A stretch of 64,000 bases of DNA from Clostridioides mangenotii TR. Its GTDB lineage: Bacteria > Bacillota > Clostridia > Peptostreptococcales > Peptostreptococcaceae. The notes beneath the pieces are model-generated. The model saw nothing but the letters and a program-made list of their open reading frames with translations, ran no database searches and was not told the DNA's origin. Each line of letters opens with the position of its first letter. Position 1 is the first letter of the stretch. Below are positions 53,848 through 62,829 of this stretch, in pieces. A program made the position numbers and the translations under genes. Location of the stretch: the NCBI RefSeq assembly GCF_000498755.1, contig NZ_AXUS01000003.1:127638-191637 (forward strand). The letters run 5' to 3'.

Positions 53848-54402
53848 CTACTTAGATTCACTATCCCCGTATATTCTTTTGTATTCTTTGTAGTACTTTT
53901 TGACCTTATCTACATAGTTCGAGGTTTGATCAAAAGGTATAGAATGTAAATTTTCTCCGTCTTTACTGTATTTATCATCTTCTAGCCATTTTTTTACATT
54001 TCCAGAACCACCATTGTACGCAGCTATTACAAGATCCAACTTACCAAACTCATCATATAATTTGCTTAAATACCAGCATCCTATTCTTATATTAGTTTCT
54101 GGATCAAATATATCTACATGTTTGATTTTTAGCTCATCAGCTGCCCAATCGCGCGTTATATCTCTTATCTGCATCAGACCTTTAGCATCTTTTTTTGATA
54201 CAGCATTAGAGTTAAATTTGCTTTCAACTTTTATAACACTATACACTATATTTTTATCCAAATTAAATTCTTTAGAATATTTTTCCACATATTCCGAATA
54301 TTTTTGAGGATATATAAATTTATGTACAACCTTCTTTTCATATAAAAATGAGCCAAATAAGATGATAATAATAAATAAAACAACTATTTTTCTCTTATTC
54401 AC
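53848..54402 (-). CDS. Membrane-anchored lytic transglycosylase (SLT domain)
   Basis: A 184-residue protein with an N-terminal signal anchor (about 5-20) and one SLT domain. The catalytic Glu is in YSVIKVESKFN. AKGLMQIRDITRDWA, IRIGCWYLSKLYDEFG and VIAAYNGGSGNV are the conserved goose-lysozyme-like motifs. It cleaves glycan strands, leaving 1,6-anhydro ends. A GTG start overlaps the coaE stop, with GGAGAA as ribosome site. Confidence 0.93.
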   Translation of the reverse strand: MNKRKIVVLFIIIILFGSFLYEKKVVHKFIYPQKYSEYVEKYSKEFNLDKNIVYSVIKVESKFNSNAVSKKDAKGLMQIRDITRDWAADELKIKHVDIFDPETNIRIGCWYLSKLYDEFGKLDLVIAAYNGGSGNVKKWLEDDKYSKDGENLHSIPFDQTSNYVDKVKKYYKEYKRIYGDSESK

Positions 54403-54997
54403 ACCAATTCTCCTTCATATATACCATAAACTTATACGCTTTATTATTTAACTCTGCATAGGTACCGGAATTATCTATAATATAGTCTGCAATTTTCGCT
54501 TTTTCATTCTGGTCCATTTGAGAGTTAATTCTATTTAAAGCTTCCTCTTTTGTACATTTATCTCTTATTTGTACTCTTCTTATCTGTTCATCTATATTGC
54601 ATGTAACTACCAACAGCTTATCTACAATTTTAGTATAACCATGCTCAATTAAAACAGCTGCGTCGATTACTGTTATGGCTTTCTTTAAATTTTTAAAATA
54701 TTCTATCCTAGACAGTATTACTTCTTGTATCATTGGATACGTTAGAGAATTTAGTTTTTCAAGTCTCTCTTCATCTTTAAATACTATACTTCCAAGTTTT
54801 TTTCTGTTTAGAGTTTTGTTATCGTTTCGAATTTCATATCCAAATTCTTCGTATATCTTTACCAAAAAATTTTCATCTTCCATTATTTCTCTTGCAACTT
54901 TGTCTGCATCGATTACATCGATACCGTTTCTTATAAATATTTTAGATAGGCTGCTTTTGCCACAGCCTATATTTCCAGTAAGTCCTAGTATTAACAT
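54395..54997 (-). CDS. coaE: Dephospho-CoA kinase
   Basis: A 200-residue P-loop kinase that performs the last step of coenzyme A synthesis. The Walker A motif is GLTGNIGCGKSS at residues 4-15. DADKVAREI, VVDA-like IDAAVLIE and the lid segment with RIQIRDKCTKEEA-type Arg residues fit CoaE. It lies 11 bp behind polA, a usual Firmicutes neighbour. Confidence 0.95.
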   Translation of the reverse strand: MLILGLTGNIGCGKSSLSKIFIRNGIDVIDADKVAREIMEDENFLVKIYEEFGYEIRNDNKTLNRKKLGSIVFKDEERLEKLNSLTYPMIQEVILSRIEYFKNLKKAITVIDAAVLIEHGYTKIVDKLLVVTCNIDEQIRRVQIRDKCTKEEALNRINSQMDQNEKAKIADYIIDNSGTYAELNNKAYKFMVYMKENWCE

Positions 54998-55008
54998 ATC
55001 TAAATCAC

Positions 55009-57648
55009 CTACTTAACGTCATACCAAGAATTTCCTACATTTAAATCTACATCTAAATGCACATCCATCTGTACCGCATTTTCCATTTCTTCTCTTACTA
55101 TAATTTTTACTTCTTCTATTTCATCATCCGTAGTTTCAACTATAAGCTCATCGTGAACTTGCAGTATAAGTTTAGATTTAAGAGAACTCTCTTCTAGCTT
55201 TTTATGAACACTTACCATTGCTATTTTGATTATATCTGCTGCGCTTCCTTGTATAGGTGCATTCATCGCAAATCTTTTCCCTCTATTTCTCTCAACAAAA
55301 TTTGACGATTTTATCTCTGGTATATATCTTCTTCTATTTAAAATAGTAGTTGCATATCCAGTTTCAGTTGCTTTCTCTATTGTATCATCCATAAACTCTT
55401 TAATTTTGCTGTATTTTGCGAAGTAACTTTCTATATACTCTTTTGCTTTTGGCACAGAAATATTCAAATCATCTGCCAGACCAAAGTCAGATTTTCCGTA
55501 TATAATACCGAAGTTTACAGCTTTTGCAGCACTTCTCAACTCTAGAGTTACATCTTTTGTATCAACACCGAATACTTGAGATGCTGTCTTAGTATGAATA
55601 TCTTCATGTTCCTTAAAAGCTTCAATCATATTTTCATCTTGACTCATATGTGCAAGAACTCTAAGCTCAACTTGAGAGTAGTCCGCATCTACAAGCTGGC
55701 AACCCTCTCCAGAAATAAATACTTTACGAATTTCCCTACCTATTTCCATTCTAACCGGGATGTTTTGAAGGTTCGGATCAGTTGATGAAATCCTTCCTGT
55801 TGTAGTAATAGTTTGATTAAATGAAGAATGTATTCTATTGCTTATAGGATTTATGATGCCTAGTAATCCTTCAACATAAGTTGAATTAAGCTTAGTAATC
55901 TGTCTGTATTCAGTAATTTTTTCTACGATAGGATGCTTATCTTGAAGCTTTTCAAGCACATCTGCATTTGTTGAGTACCCTGTTTTAGTTTTTTTCACAA
56001 CTGGAAGTTCTAGTTTTTCAAATAGTATGACACCCAGTTGCTTCGGTGAATTTATATTAAACTTTTCTCCAGATAATTCAAATATTTCTTTTTCTAGAGT
56101 TTCTATTATTTCTTTGAATTTTACACCCAATTCATTTAGCTTCTCTCTATCAACCATTATGCCGACAAATTCCATATGTCCTAGAACTTCTACAAGCGGC
56201 ATTTCTACATGGTAGAATAAACCATCCATTTCCATCTCAACTAATTTACTCTCCATTTGAGGTATAACTTCAGAAACAGTTTTAATTACACTTCCGATAT
56301 AGTTAGATAGCTCTTCTAGGTTAAGGTCTTCGTACTTTTTAGCTTTTACTCCTTTACCAAGTAAATCTTCCCTTGATTTTACATTTTTTGATAGGTATTT
56401 CATTGCTATTGCTGAACAATCATAAGATGTAGAAGAGGTCGAGTCGATTAAGTACTCTGCAATCGATACGTCAAAGTGAATATTGTTTAATTCAATTTCA
56501 TATGGTTTTAGAGCTGTGTAGTCTTCTTTTAGATTGTATCCAAGTTTTTTTATTTCATAATCTGATAATATCTCAGATAATTTTTCTATCTCGTCTTCAG
56601 CTACATAGTATATCTCTTTTCCATCTATGCTTATAAACATGTATATTATATTTTTCTCTAGTATATTACCTTCTCTAGATACACTTTTTAAGATTAACTT
56701 TTTCTCATGTTTTGCTTTTTTAATAAAATCAGAAATATCATCAAGCCTTTTAACTTCAATGATTTCTTCTTCAACTTCCTCCCCATTTAAAGTAGATATT
56801 CTAGTAAGTAAACTATTGAATCCAAAGTATCTAATTTTTTCAGTAAGTTCATTTTGATTATAGTCCCCAAATACCATACTCTCAAGATCAAAATCCACAG
56901 GAACATCCCTTATAATAGTAGCTAGTCTCTTACTCATAATAGCTGTTTCTTTGTTTTCCTCTATTTTTTTCTTTACATTTCCCTTTAACTTATCTACATT
57001 TTCTAATATATTTTCAATATTAGAAAATTCTTTAATAAGCTTTATACCAGTCTTTTCTCCTATACCAGGTACTCCAGGTATATTATCAGATTTGTCCCCC
57101 ATCAATCCTTTTAAATCTATAAATTGATCAGGTGTCATCTCATATCTTTCAACTACAGAATCGTAATTGTACTCTTCTACCTCACCTACTCCTTTTTTAG
57201 TAATAAGAGTAGTTGTATTATTTGAAGCTAACTGAATAGCATCTTTATCCCCAGTAACTATATAAACTTTAAATCCAGCTTCTTCACCTCTTTTAGAAAC
57301 AGTACCAATTATATCATCAGCTTCATAACCATCTATCTCTAGCCTATTGATATTAAACTTGTCCAATAAATCTTTTAAAGGTTCAAACTGCTCTCTAAGC
57401 TCATCAGGCATCTTTTTTCTTCCAGCCTTGTAATCTTCAAACTCTAAATGTCTAAAAGTAGGTGCTTTTCTATCAAACGCGACACTTATATGTGTTGGTT
57501 TATATGTATCGATTGTCTTTAATAGCATTGTAGTAAAGCCGTAAATCGCGTTAGTTCTAAGTCCCTCTTTATTATTCATTTCCGGTAGAGCATAAAAAGC
57601 TCTATTAATTATCGAGTTTCCATCTATAATAACCAAAGTTTTATCCAA
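55009..57648 (-). CDS. polA: DNA polymerase I
   Basis: An 879-residue family A polymerase for Okazaki fragment maturation and repair. The 5' nuclease domain (residues 1-290, with VIIDGNSIINRAFYA and YEADDIIGT) precedes a degenerate 3'-5' exonuclease domain and the polymerase domain (motif A DYSQVELRVLA, motif B RSAAKAVNFGIIYG, motif C QVHDEL). The exonuclease site lacks the DxE pair, as in many Gram-positive PolA proteins, so proofreading is probably absent. Start chosen at a TTG 8 nt behind AGGAG; a longer TTG frame adds eight residues. Confidence 0.96.
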   Translation of the reverse strand: MDKTLVIIDGNSIINRAFYALPEMNNKEGLRTNAIYGFTTMLLKTIDTYKPTHISVAFDRKAPTFRHLEFEDYKAGRKKMPDELREQFEPLKDLLDKFNINRLEIDGYEADDIIGTVSKRGEEAGFKVYIVTGDKDAIQLASNNTTTLITKKGVGEVEEYNYDSVVERYEMTPDQFIDLKGLMGDKSDNIPGVPGIGEKTGIKLIKEFSNIENILENVDKLKGNVKKKIEENKETAIMSKRLATIIRDVPVDFDLESMVFGDYNQNELTEKIRYFGFNSLLTRISTLNGEEVEEEIIEVKRLDDISDFIKKAKHEKKLILKSVSREGNILEKNIIYMFISIDGKEIYYVAEDEIEKLSEILSDYEIKKLGYNLKEDYTALKPYEIELNNIHFDVSIAEYLIDSTSSTSYDCSAIAMKYLSKNVKSREDLLGKGVKAKKYEDLNLEELSNYIGSVIKTVSEVIPQMESKLVEMEMDGLFYHVEMPLVEVLGHMEFVGIMVDREKLNELGVKFKEIIETLEKEIFELSGEKFNINSPKQLGVILFEKLELPVVKKTKTGYSTNADVLEKLQDKHPIVEKITEYRQITKLNSTYVEGLLGIINPISNRIHSSFNQTITTTGRISSTDPNLQNIPVRMEIGREIRKVFISGEGCQLVDADYSQVELRVLAHMSQDENMIEAFKEHEDIHTKTASQVFGVDTKDVTLELRSAAKAVNFGIIYGKSDFGLADDLNISVPKAKEYIESYFAKYSKIKEFMDDTIEKATETGYATTILNRRRYIPEIKSSNFVERNRGKRFAMNAPIQGSAADIIKIAMVSVHKKLEESSLKSKLILQVHDELIVETTDDEIEEVKIIVREEMENAVQMDVHLDVDLNVGNSWYDVK

Positions 57649-57932
57649 ATCAATCACTCCTAATTTAGTCAAATTTCTTATTTATTATACTGTACATAAA
57701 AAATTTATGATAAATATATTACCATAAATATATTTTGCAACTAATATATAATATTTCCATAATTTCTGTATTAAATCCATTACTTTAGATTTTATTTTAC
57801 ATAATATAAATCATATCATAAAATTGAAATAAAATCAGACAAAGCTACAATCTAATCGCAATTTTTTTGATCTAATTTTAATTCAAGGGAATAAAATTTC
57901 TATTTTAAAAAATTATATTAAATTTAAATATA

Positions 57933-57961
57933 TTGCAATCGATTTTTATTTTTGTTATAAT
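57933..57961 (+). promoter_or_regulatory. Promoter of the tRNA-Leu gene
   Basis: TTGCAA (57933-57938), 17-nt spacer, TATAAT (57956-57961), ending 13 nt before the tRNA. The rest of the 57649-57974 gap is extremely AT-rich and shows nothing else. Confidence 0.7.
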
Positions 57962-57974
57962 ATTAAAGGTACGA

Positions 57975-58061
57975 GCCGCTGTGATGGAATAGGCAGACGT
58001 AGTGGATTCAAAATCCACCGGTAGTGATACCGTGCCGGTTCGAATCCGGCCAGCGGCACCA
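57975..58061 (+). tRNA. tRNA-Leu (anticodon CAA)
   Basis: An 87-nt cloverleaf with acceptor stem GCCGCTG/CAGCGGC, discriminator A and encoded CCA. The anticodon stem GTGGA/TCCAC holds the loop TTCAAAA, which gives anticodon CAA (reads UUG). A long variable arm, as required for tRNA-Leu, precedes the T-arm with GGTTCGAATCC. Confidence 0.96.
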
Positions 58062-58064
58062 GTA

Positions 58065-58100
58065 AAAAAGAGTTATCTTAAATTTAAGATAACTCTTTTT
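58065..58100 (+). terminator. Terminator of tRNA-Leu
   Basis: A perfect 16-bp stem (58065-58080 with 58085-58100) ending in five T, 4 nt behind the tRNA. Confidence 0.85.
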
Positions 58101-58143
58101 CTATGTCTTAAAATTATACATACTTATGTAATCTAAATTTCCA

Positions 58144-58254
58144 TCAATCACGCTCTAGTATGGTTTCCTCAACATCTATATCGATATCAAACCGTTTTAA
58201 TATATAGACAACATCTCCACCTATAGATTCCCTTGCAATATCTGTAAAGTCTAA
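58144..58254 (-). pseudogene. Unidentified coding remnant
   Basis: The minus strand reads TDIARESIGGDVVYILKRFD and then IDIDVEETILERD before a stop. The composition looks like real protein, but there is no start codon or ribosome site and a stop lies just upstream. It may be the end of a decayed gene. I do not recognise the family. Confidence 0.3.
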
Positions 58255-58283
58255 TCATACATTATTTGAAAAGACTTTAAGTT

Positions 58284-58586
58284 TTATCTATCTTTAATTT
58301 GATTTTCCAATAAACATATATGTTTTTTAAGTAAATCAATTTGATTAGCTAAATCATCACTTTGAATGTTATCATCGCTATTTACCTGAGACTGTGCAGC
58401 AGCAGTAAGTATATTTTGCCCCATATTTACAAGGAAGTTACCAAGCGCATTTTGTTCATTTACATCTAAATCATCAATCAGTAGAATTCCTATTATTGAT
58501 GAAAGAAAAGAGAACTGCTTTGCAGGTATATTAAAAAAACATGAATTACTTTTATTAACGGTTTTTGTTTGTCCGCTCTTATCCAT
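58284..58586 (-). CDS. Conserved hypothetical 100-residue protein
   Basis: Start chosen at MDKSGQTKTVNKSN, with GGGGTGATG upstream. The middle (CFFNIPAKQFSFLSSIIGIL, then LIDDLDVNEQNALGNFLVNMGQ) contains a short hydrophobic helix and an amphipathic helix. The end is a predicted coiled coil (LANQIDLLKKHICLLENQIK). I recall similar small proteins from Clostridia but cannot give a function. Confidence 0.65.
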   Translation of the reverse strand: MDKSGQTKTVNKSNSCFFNIPAKQFSFLSSIIGILLIDDLDVNEQNALGNFLVNMGQNILTAAAQSQVNSDDNIQSDDLANQIDLLKKHICLLENQIKDR

Positions 58587-58741
58587 AAAATCATCACCCC
58601 TACTATCTATCATATGAAAAAATATAAGTATGGTTCTGATTTAAAATTAATATAAAATTTATAGAAAAATTAACAAAAAAAATCATATTTTTTACCAAAT
58701 TCCCAGTTTTACTGTTTAGACGACCAGTTTTACATATTCTA

Positions 58742-58845
58742 TTGCCATATTTTGTAAAAAAATATATGATGTAATCAGAATATACAAATGATACATATTC
58801 AAACTTTTTACACAAAGAAGGTTTAATCGCCTTCTTCTTTTTTTA
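58742..58845 (+). ncRNA. Candidate orphan small RNA (promoter plus terminator, no ORF)
   Basis: TTGCCA (58742-58747), 17-nt spacer and TATGAT (58765-58770) form a good sigma-A promoter. A 7-bp hairpin (58815-58821 with 58830-58836) with a T run follows. Together they define a plus-strand transcript of about 65-70 nt with no coding potential. No plus-strand gene lies between the tRNA terminator and this point to explain the terminator. Confidence 0.35.
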
Positions 58846-58861
58846 CTTATTTTAAAATAAT

Positions 58862-59063
58862 AGGGCTATCCGAGAACTTATTGAAAAATTGGTTCTTAGA
58901 TTAGCCCTTTGCTTATTTATTTATATAATTAAATTTTGCCACCGTGTTGATAGTTTTGGTGGCTAATAATATTTTATAAACGACAAAATTCCAACAGACT
59001 TAACTGTTGGAATTTAGCCGTAGTAGCAACTATATTGAGGATGTTAGGGAAAGTTGCTACTAC
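58862..59063. repeat. Run of four consecutive stem-loops in an ORF-free gap
   Basis: Four separate inverted repeats follow one another: 58862-58867 with 58903-58908 (AGGGCT/AGCCCT, with further inner pairs), 58938-58943 with 58958-58963 (GCCACC/GGTGGC), 58989-58997 with 59004-59012 (9 bp) and 59020-59031 with 59052-59063 (12 bp). The 58587-59187 gap holds no credible protein gene. These could be several terminators or one structured RNA. Confidence 0.45.
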
Positions 59064-59187
59064 AATAGGGTATTATATTATGGTTTTTAAACTATTCTTT
59101 CTAAATACATAATACTGCTGCTATATGAATTTTGTGTGAGTTTTGTATAAAAAAAATATGAAATTTGTTTATTAAAGACTACTTTCA

Positions 59188-59274
59188 CTAAATTGATCTC
59201 TTTACAGCCCATATAGATACATATAATACAGGTTGTACAATATAATCTAAATACATATTTTTGATGGATCTCAT
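59188..59274 (-). CDS. 28-residue peptide ORF downstream of the RRE/radical-SAM-like gene
   Basis: An ATG with AGGAG at 8-nt spacing opens a 28-codon frame: MRSIKNMYLDYIVQPVLYVS then IWAVKRSI. It is basic at both ends with a hydrophobic middle. It lies behind the terminator of the 329-residue gene on the same strand. It could be a membrane peptide or, speculatively, a peptide substrate of the neighbouring genes. It contains no Cys. Confidence 0.4.
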   Translation of the reverse strand: MRSIKNMYLDYIVQPVLYVSIWAVKRSI

Positions 59275-59312
59275 ATTTGTCAGCTCCTAGATTTCCGAGC
59301 TTATAAATAAAA

Positions 59313-59361
59313 ATAGCAGCTCAGAAAGTACTTTAATACTTCTTAACTGCTATTCTTTCCT
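59313..59361 (-). terminator. Terminator of the 329-residue gene
   Basis: AATAGCAG pairs with CTGCTATT, with an inner AGAAGTA/TACTTTCT pairing. A T run and T-rich sequence follow on the minus strand, about 45 nt beyond the stop. The stem boundaries are approximate. Confidence 0.55.
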
Positions 59362-59402
59362 AAACAATAGATTCTATTACATTTATAGTACAATTCTCTA
59401 TT

Positions 59403-60392
59403 TTATAAGTTTTTTACAATTTGTTCATCACTGTTTGATCTAATATATCTATTTAAAAGTATCTCTTCAATAGTCATATCACTTAGGTTCCCTAGTTCAT
59501 AATTTTTTTCATCTATCTTTCTTATCTCAACACTTCCATCTGCAAAAATATAAATTTTATCGTATTTATATCTATTCTCTTTAAAGTCATCATCTACGTA
59601 CTTAACATTAATTTCATCAAGCTCGAGAATTCTACCTTTGCTAGAAATTCTTACACTATTGCCTTTTTTATAAAGACTTGTGTATCTGATATGGTCCTTC
59701 AATTCCAGTATTTCGCTATTCTTTTCTTTATCTACAACCCATATAACCTTATCTTTATACTTATCAAAATACTTTATAAGAAATCTATCTGCTTTAAAAT
59801 TGTCAATTCTGAGTACTACAAGATCAAAGTTATCAAGCATATATCTAAATACATCATTTATATTTTTATTAGTTATAATATTTTTGCCTACTACTTCAAT
59901 GATTCTACAACCTTTATCGCATATGGTTTCCAACATATTCACTATTTTAGAGCTATTGGCCTTTTCAAGCCTCTCTCCTTCTAACTCTAATACCATGTAA
60001 ATAGGTATAAAATATTCTGTAGTCCCAGTTATTTCAACTACATCCGGAAATTTAACTGCCTCTTCATTAAAATCTAAAAATATATTGTGATATAGCTTTA
60101 ATAGTGGAATATGAGTTTTAAATTTATTATTGCTAAAACCATATCTTGCCTCTACAATCTTTTGAATTTCCAGAGTGCTTTTGCTTCCGTCACACTCCGC
60201 TAATGTAAGTAATTCTTCAGAACCTAAGGTGTCAATATATATTGTTTTTAAAATGTCTTTGTTATCACTTTCGATTGAGCTGATAATTATATTCTCATCA
60301 GGACATATATGTGCCCTTGTTTCCTCAAGTAACTTTGGATACTTATGTTTTATTGACTCGTAAAATAGTTCAACATCATCAGTATTTTTCAT
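59403..60392 (-). CDS. PqqD-like (RRE) domain protein with a cysteine-poor radical-SAM/SPASM-like body
   Basis: A 329-residue protein. Residues about 50-112 resemble a PqqD/RRE peptide-binding domain (LGSEELLTLAECDGSKSTLE, then a Y-rich helix). The next part follows the layout of radical SAM peptide maturases: EITGTTEYFIPIYMVLELEG where rSAM proteins have the ELT..CNLxCxHC entry, then LETICDKGCRIIEVVGKN where they have the glycine-rich GGEP region. The end (IYIFADGSVEIRKIDEKNYE, then LGNLSDMTIEEI) is like a SPASM module. The CxxxCxxC and SPASM cysteines are absent; only about four Cys remain. It may be an inactive partner that presents a peptide. AGGAG precedes the ATG. This is a fold-pattern reading, not a profile hit. 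Confidence 0.6.
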   Translation of the reverse strand: MKNTDDVELFYESIKHKYPKLLEETRAHICPDENIIISSIESDNKDILKTIYIDTLGSEELLTLAECDGSKSTLEIQKIVEARYGFSNNKFKTHIPLLKLYHNIFLDFNEEAVKFPDVVEITGTTEYFIPIYMVLELEGERLEKANSSKIVNMLETICDKGCRIIEVVGKNIITNKNINDVFRYMLDNFDLVVLRIDNFKADRFLIKYFDKYKDKVIWVVDKEKNSEILELKDHIRYTSLYKKGNSVRISSKGRILELDEINVKYVDDDFKENRYKYDKIYIFADGSVEIRKIDEKNYELGNLSDMTIEEILLNRYIRSNSDEQIVKNL

Positions 60393-60554
60393 ATATTGTT
60401 TACACTCCTAACCTTTTGAATATTACTTCTTAAAAATATCACTTAGATCACTTTAATTCAATATATTTTCATAAGTGGCACTTGAATCTACAAAACTGGA
60501 CAAAAATCACTAAATTATTATATGATAACTCGTTTTTTATGTGGTATTTTATCT

Positions 60555-62255
60555 TTATTTGCTGTGTAAATTACTGTATACACCTTTTTTGGCTATTAAC
60601 TCTTCGTGTGTACCTCTTTCTTCAATCCCTTTATCTGTTAAAACTATTATCTCATCTGCATTTTTAATTGTAGACAATCTATGTGCTACAATTAAACTTG
60701 TTCTATCTTTGCTTAGATCTTCTAGAGATTCTTGTATTTCTCTTTCTGTAACATTATCTAGTGCAGATGTAGCTTCATCAAGAATTATTATAGGAGGATT
60801 TTTAAGGAATATTCTCGCTATAGAAATTCTCTGTTTTTGACCTCCTGATAGCTTAACCCCTCTTTCTCCTATATAAGTCTCATAACCATGTGGTTGTGTG
60901 CACACAAAGTCATGTATTTTAGCTTTTTTGGCAGCCTCAATCATATCTTCATCAGTAGCATTAGGATTACCACACATAATATTTTCCCTTATTGTACCGG
61001 TAAATAAGAATACTTCCTGTTGAACAACTCCTACATTTCTTCTAAGAGATTTTAAGCTAGCATCTCTTATACTTGTTCCATCTATGGTAATTTCACCACT
61101 ATCGTATTCATAAAAACGAGGTAGTAAGTTACATATAGTAGTTTTTCCCCCGCCAGATGGACCAACCAAAGCAACGGTTTTTCCTGCATCAATACTAAGG
61201 TTTAAATCTTTAATGACTTCTGTATTATCTTCATATGTAAAAGATACATCTTTAAAGTCGATTTTACCTTTAACATCTTTAAGCTCAATTGGATTAGATT
61301 TTTCTTTTTGTTGATCCTCATCTAGTATTTCTTTAAATCTCTTAAATCCTGTCATACCGTTTTGATACTGCTCAGTAAAGTTTATAAGCTTTTTCATCGG
61401 TTGCGTAAACATCTTTACATACAGAATGTAAGCCGCAAAATCGCCTATTGTAATCTTACCATTATAAGTAAAATAACCACCTGCAATTACCGCAATCCAC
61501 TCCAGTATGTCCATATATAAATTCATACCTGAGTAATACTCAGCCATTGCTTTGTACGATTTCTCTCTTGCTCTTCTAAATTTATTATTGCTATTATTAA
61601 ACTTCTGTAATTCTTCTTTCTCATTAGAAAAAGACTTAGTTACTGTCATCCCAGCTATACTGTTTTCCAAAGTCGCATTGACATCACCAATTGTTACTCT
61701 ACTTTCCATAAAAGCTTCATTCATCTTACCTTTTTTGATAACAGCAAACCAAACTATAAATGGAAGAATTGCAAATATCATCAAAGTAAGTGGTACATTT
61801 ATATCTATAAGAATAAAGAATGAACCAATTAACATGACTATTGAAATAAATAAGTCCTCAGGACCATGGTGGGCCAATTCTGTGACATCCATCAAGTCGT
61901 TTACTATCCTAGACATAGTAACCCCTGATTTATTGTTGTCAAAATATGTGTTAGGCAGTCTCTGTAAATGTGTAAATACTTCATTTCTCATATCTGCCTG
62001 CATTCCTACACCAACAACATGTCCCCAATACTGCATAAAATAGTTAAGCCCTGCTTTAAGTATAAATATTGCTATAAGTACTACTGCAAATATTACAAGC
62101 ATCCTAAAGTTTTTATCAGGGACAATATCATCCATTATATTTCTAGTTATCATAGGATATACTAAATCACATAATGAAAATAGAAATGCTGCTATTAGAT
62201 CGATTATAAACAGTTTTTTATACGGTCTATAGTATTTAATAAAATCTTTTATCAT
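60555..62255 (-). CDS. ABC exporter, fused permease and ATPase (MsbA/LmrA type)
   Basis: A 566-residue half-transporter with six membrane helices (about 15-310) and one nucleotide-binding domain: Walker A GPSGGGKTT near 368, signature LSGGQKQR near 470 and Walker B IIILDEATSALD. No C39 peptidase domain is present. It should work as a homodimer, exporting lipids, drugs or peptides. I start at MIKDFIKYYRPYKK behind AGGAGG; the longer frame adds 29 unlikely residues. It precedes the RRE-like gene on the same strand, with a 162-bp gap. Confidence 0.92.
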   Translation of the reverse strand: MIKDFIKYYRPYKKLFIIDLIAAFLFSLCDLVYPMITRNIMDDIVPDKNFRMLVIFAVVLIAIFILKAGLNYFMQYWGHVVGVGMQADMRNEVFTHLQRLPNTYFDNNKSGVTMSRIVNDLMDVTELAHHGPEDLFISIVMLIGSFFILIDINVPLTLMIFAILPFIVWFAVIKKGKMNEAFMESRVTIGDVNATLENSIAGMTVTKSFSNEKEELQKFNNSNNKFRRAREKSYKAMAEYYSGMNLYMDILEWIAVIAGGYFTYNGKITIGDFAAYILYVKMFTQPMKKLINFTEQYQNGMTGFKRFKEILDEDQQKEKSNPIELKDVKGKIDFKDVSFTYEDNTEVIKDLNLSIDAGKTVALVGPSGGGKTTICNLLPRFYEYDSGEITIDGTSIRDASLKSLRRNVGVVQQEVFLFTGTIRENIMCGNPNATDEDMIEAAKKAKIHDFVCTQPHGYETYIGERGVKLSGGQKQRISIARIFLKNPPIIILDEATSALDNVTEREIQESLEDLSKDRTSLIVAHRLSTIKNADEIIVLTDKGIEERGTHEELIAKKGVYSNLHSK

Positions 62256-62340
62256 AACTCTTATTTCCTCCTGTCTAAATTTTATATAAATTCTCCTAAG
62301 TAGTGTATTATCTTTATGAGATTTAAGCAAAAAATCCCAC

Positions 62341-62358
62341 AATAATAATAATAATAAT
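62341..62358. repeat. (AAT)6 trinucleotide repeat upstream of the ABC exporter
   Basis: Six perfect AAT units lie about 86-103 nt before the exporter start codon. Simple repeats in a promoter or leader can change length by slippage. Confidence 0.7.
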
Positions 62359-62411
62359 CAGTTTTTGTGAAATAAGAATAATTATGATACATATTAAGTT
62401 TTATTGATAAA

Positions 62412-62800
62412 TTATTTTTTCAATATCTCCTCACTTAATTCTAATTTTTTGGTATCTAAACAATATTTTATATGATCTGCAACTGAGGTATAATCATCTA
62501 ATTTAAATTGCTTAACACCTATATCATAATTAACATCACTCACTATACCGATTAAATCTGATATATCAGATATTAATTTTGTATACAAAGTACTTCGAGT
62601 AATTTCTATCTTTTTAAATTTATACCCCTTAAATCCTTCTATAATTATTAAATCTGTATTTTTATATAAATTAATAATATCATATAATGAATCTCTTGTT
62701 CAGTTTTTTCAACAAAAACAAACGTATTCTTTGATAAAATGCTTATCTTAAGTCCAAGATATGTCAATTCTTTTAACACCTGCTAAGAGTTATTTTTCCA
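62412..62800 (-). pseudogene. mobB: Decayed mobB (molybdopterin-guanine dinucleotide biosynthesis B)
   Basis: The 3' part reads DLIIIEGFKGYKFKKIEITR and on to a stop at 62412, which matches the MobB segment where DLVIVEGxK is followed by KIEV.R. Upstream, shifted frames give a P-loop remnant (VGKITLS) and LKELTYLGLKISILSKNTF, as in the MobB N-terminus. Several frameshifts and stops interrupt it, so it is a clear pseudogene. Confidence 0.7.
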
Positions 62801-62829
62801 ACGCCCAAATAAGAAGTTATCGATAATAT

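Noticed and set aside
58603..58815. A 70-residue minus-strand ORF
   Set aside because: It has only a TTG start without a ribosome site, odd composition (Tyr/Phe/Asn-rich), and overlaps the start region of the supported 100-residue gene and a plus-strand terminator.
58862..59063. A CRISPR array
   Set aside because: The hairpins differ in sequence and spacing; no direct repeats of constant length are present here or elsewhere in the window.
60555..62342. A peptidase-containing bacteriocin exporter (C39 type)
   Set aside because: The N-terminus goes straight into membrane helices; the extra upstream codons lack a Cys protease motif and precede the real ribosome site.
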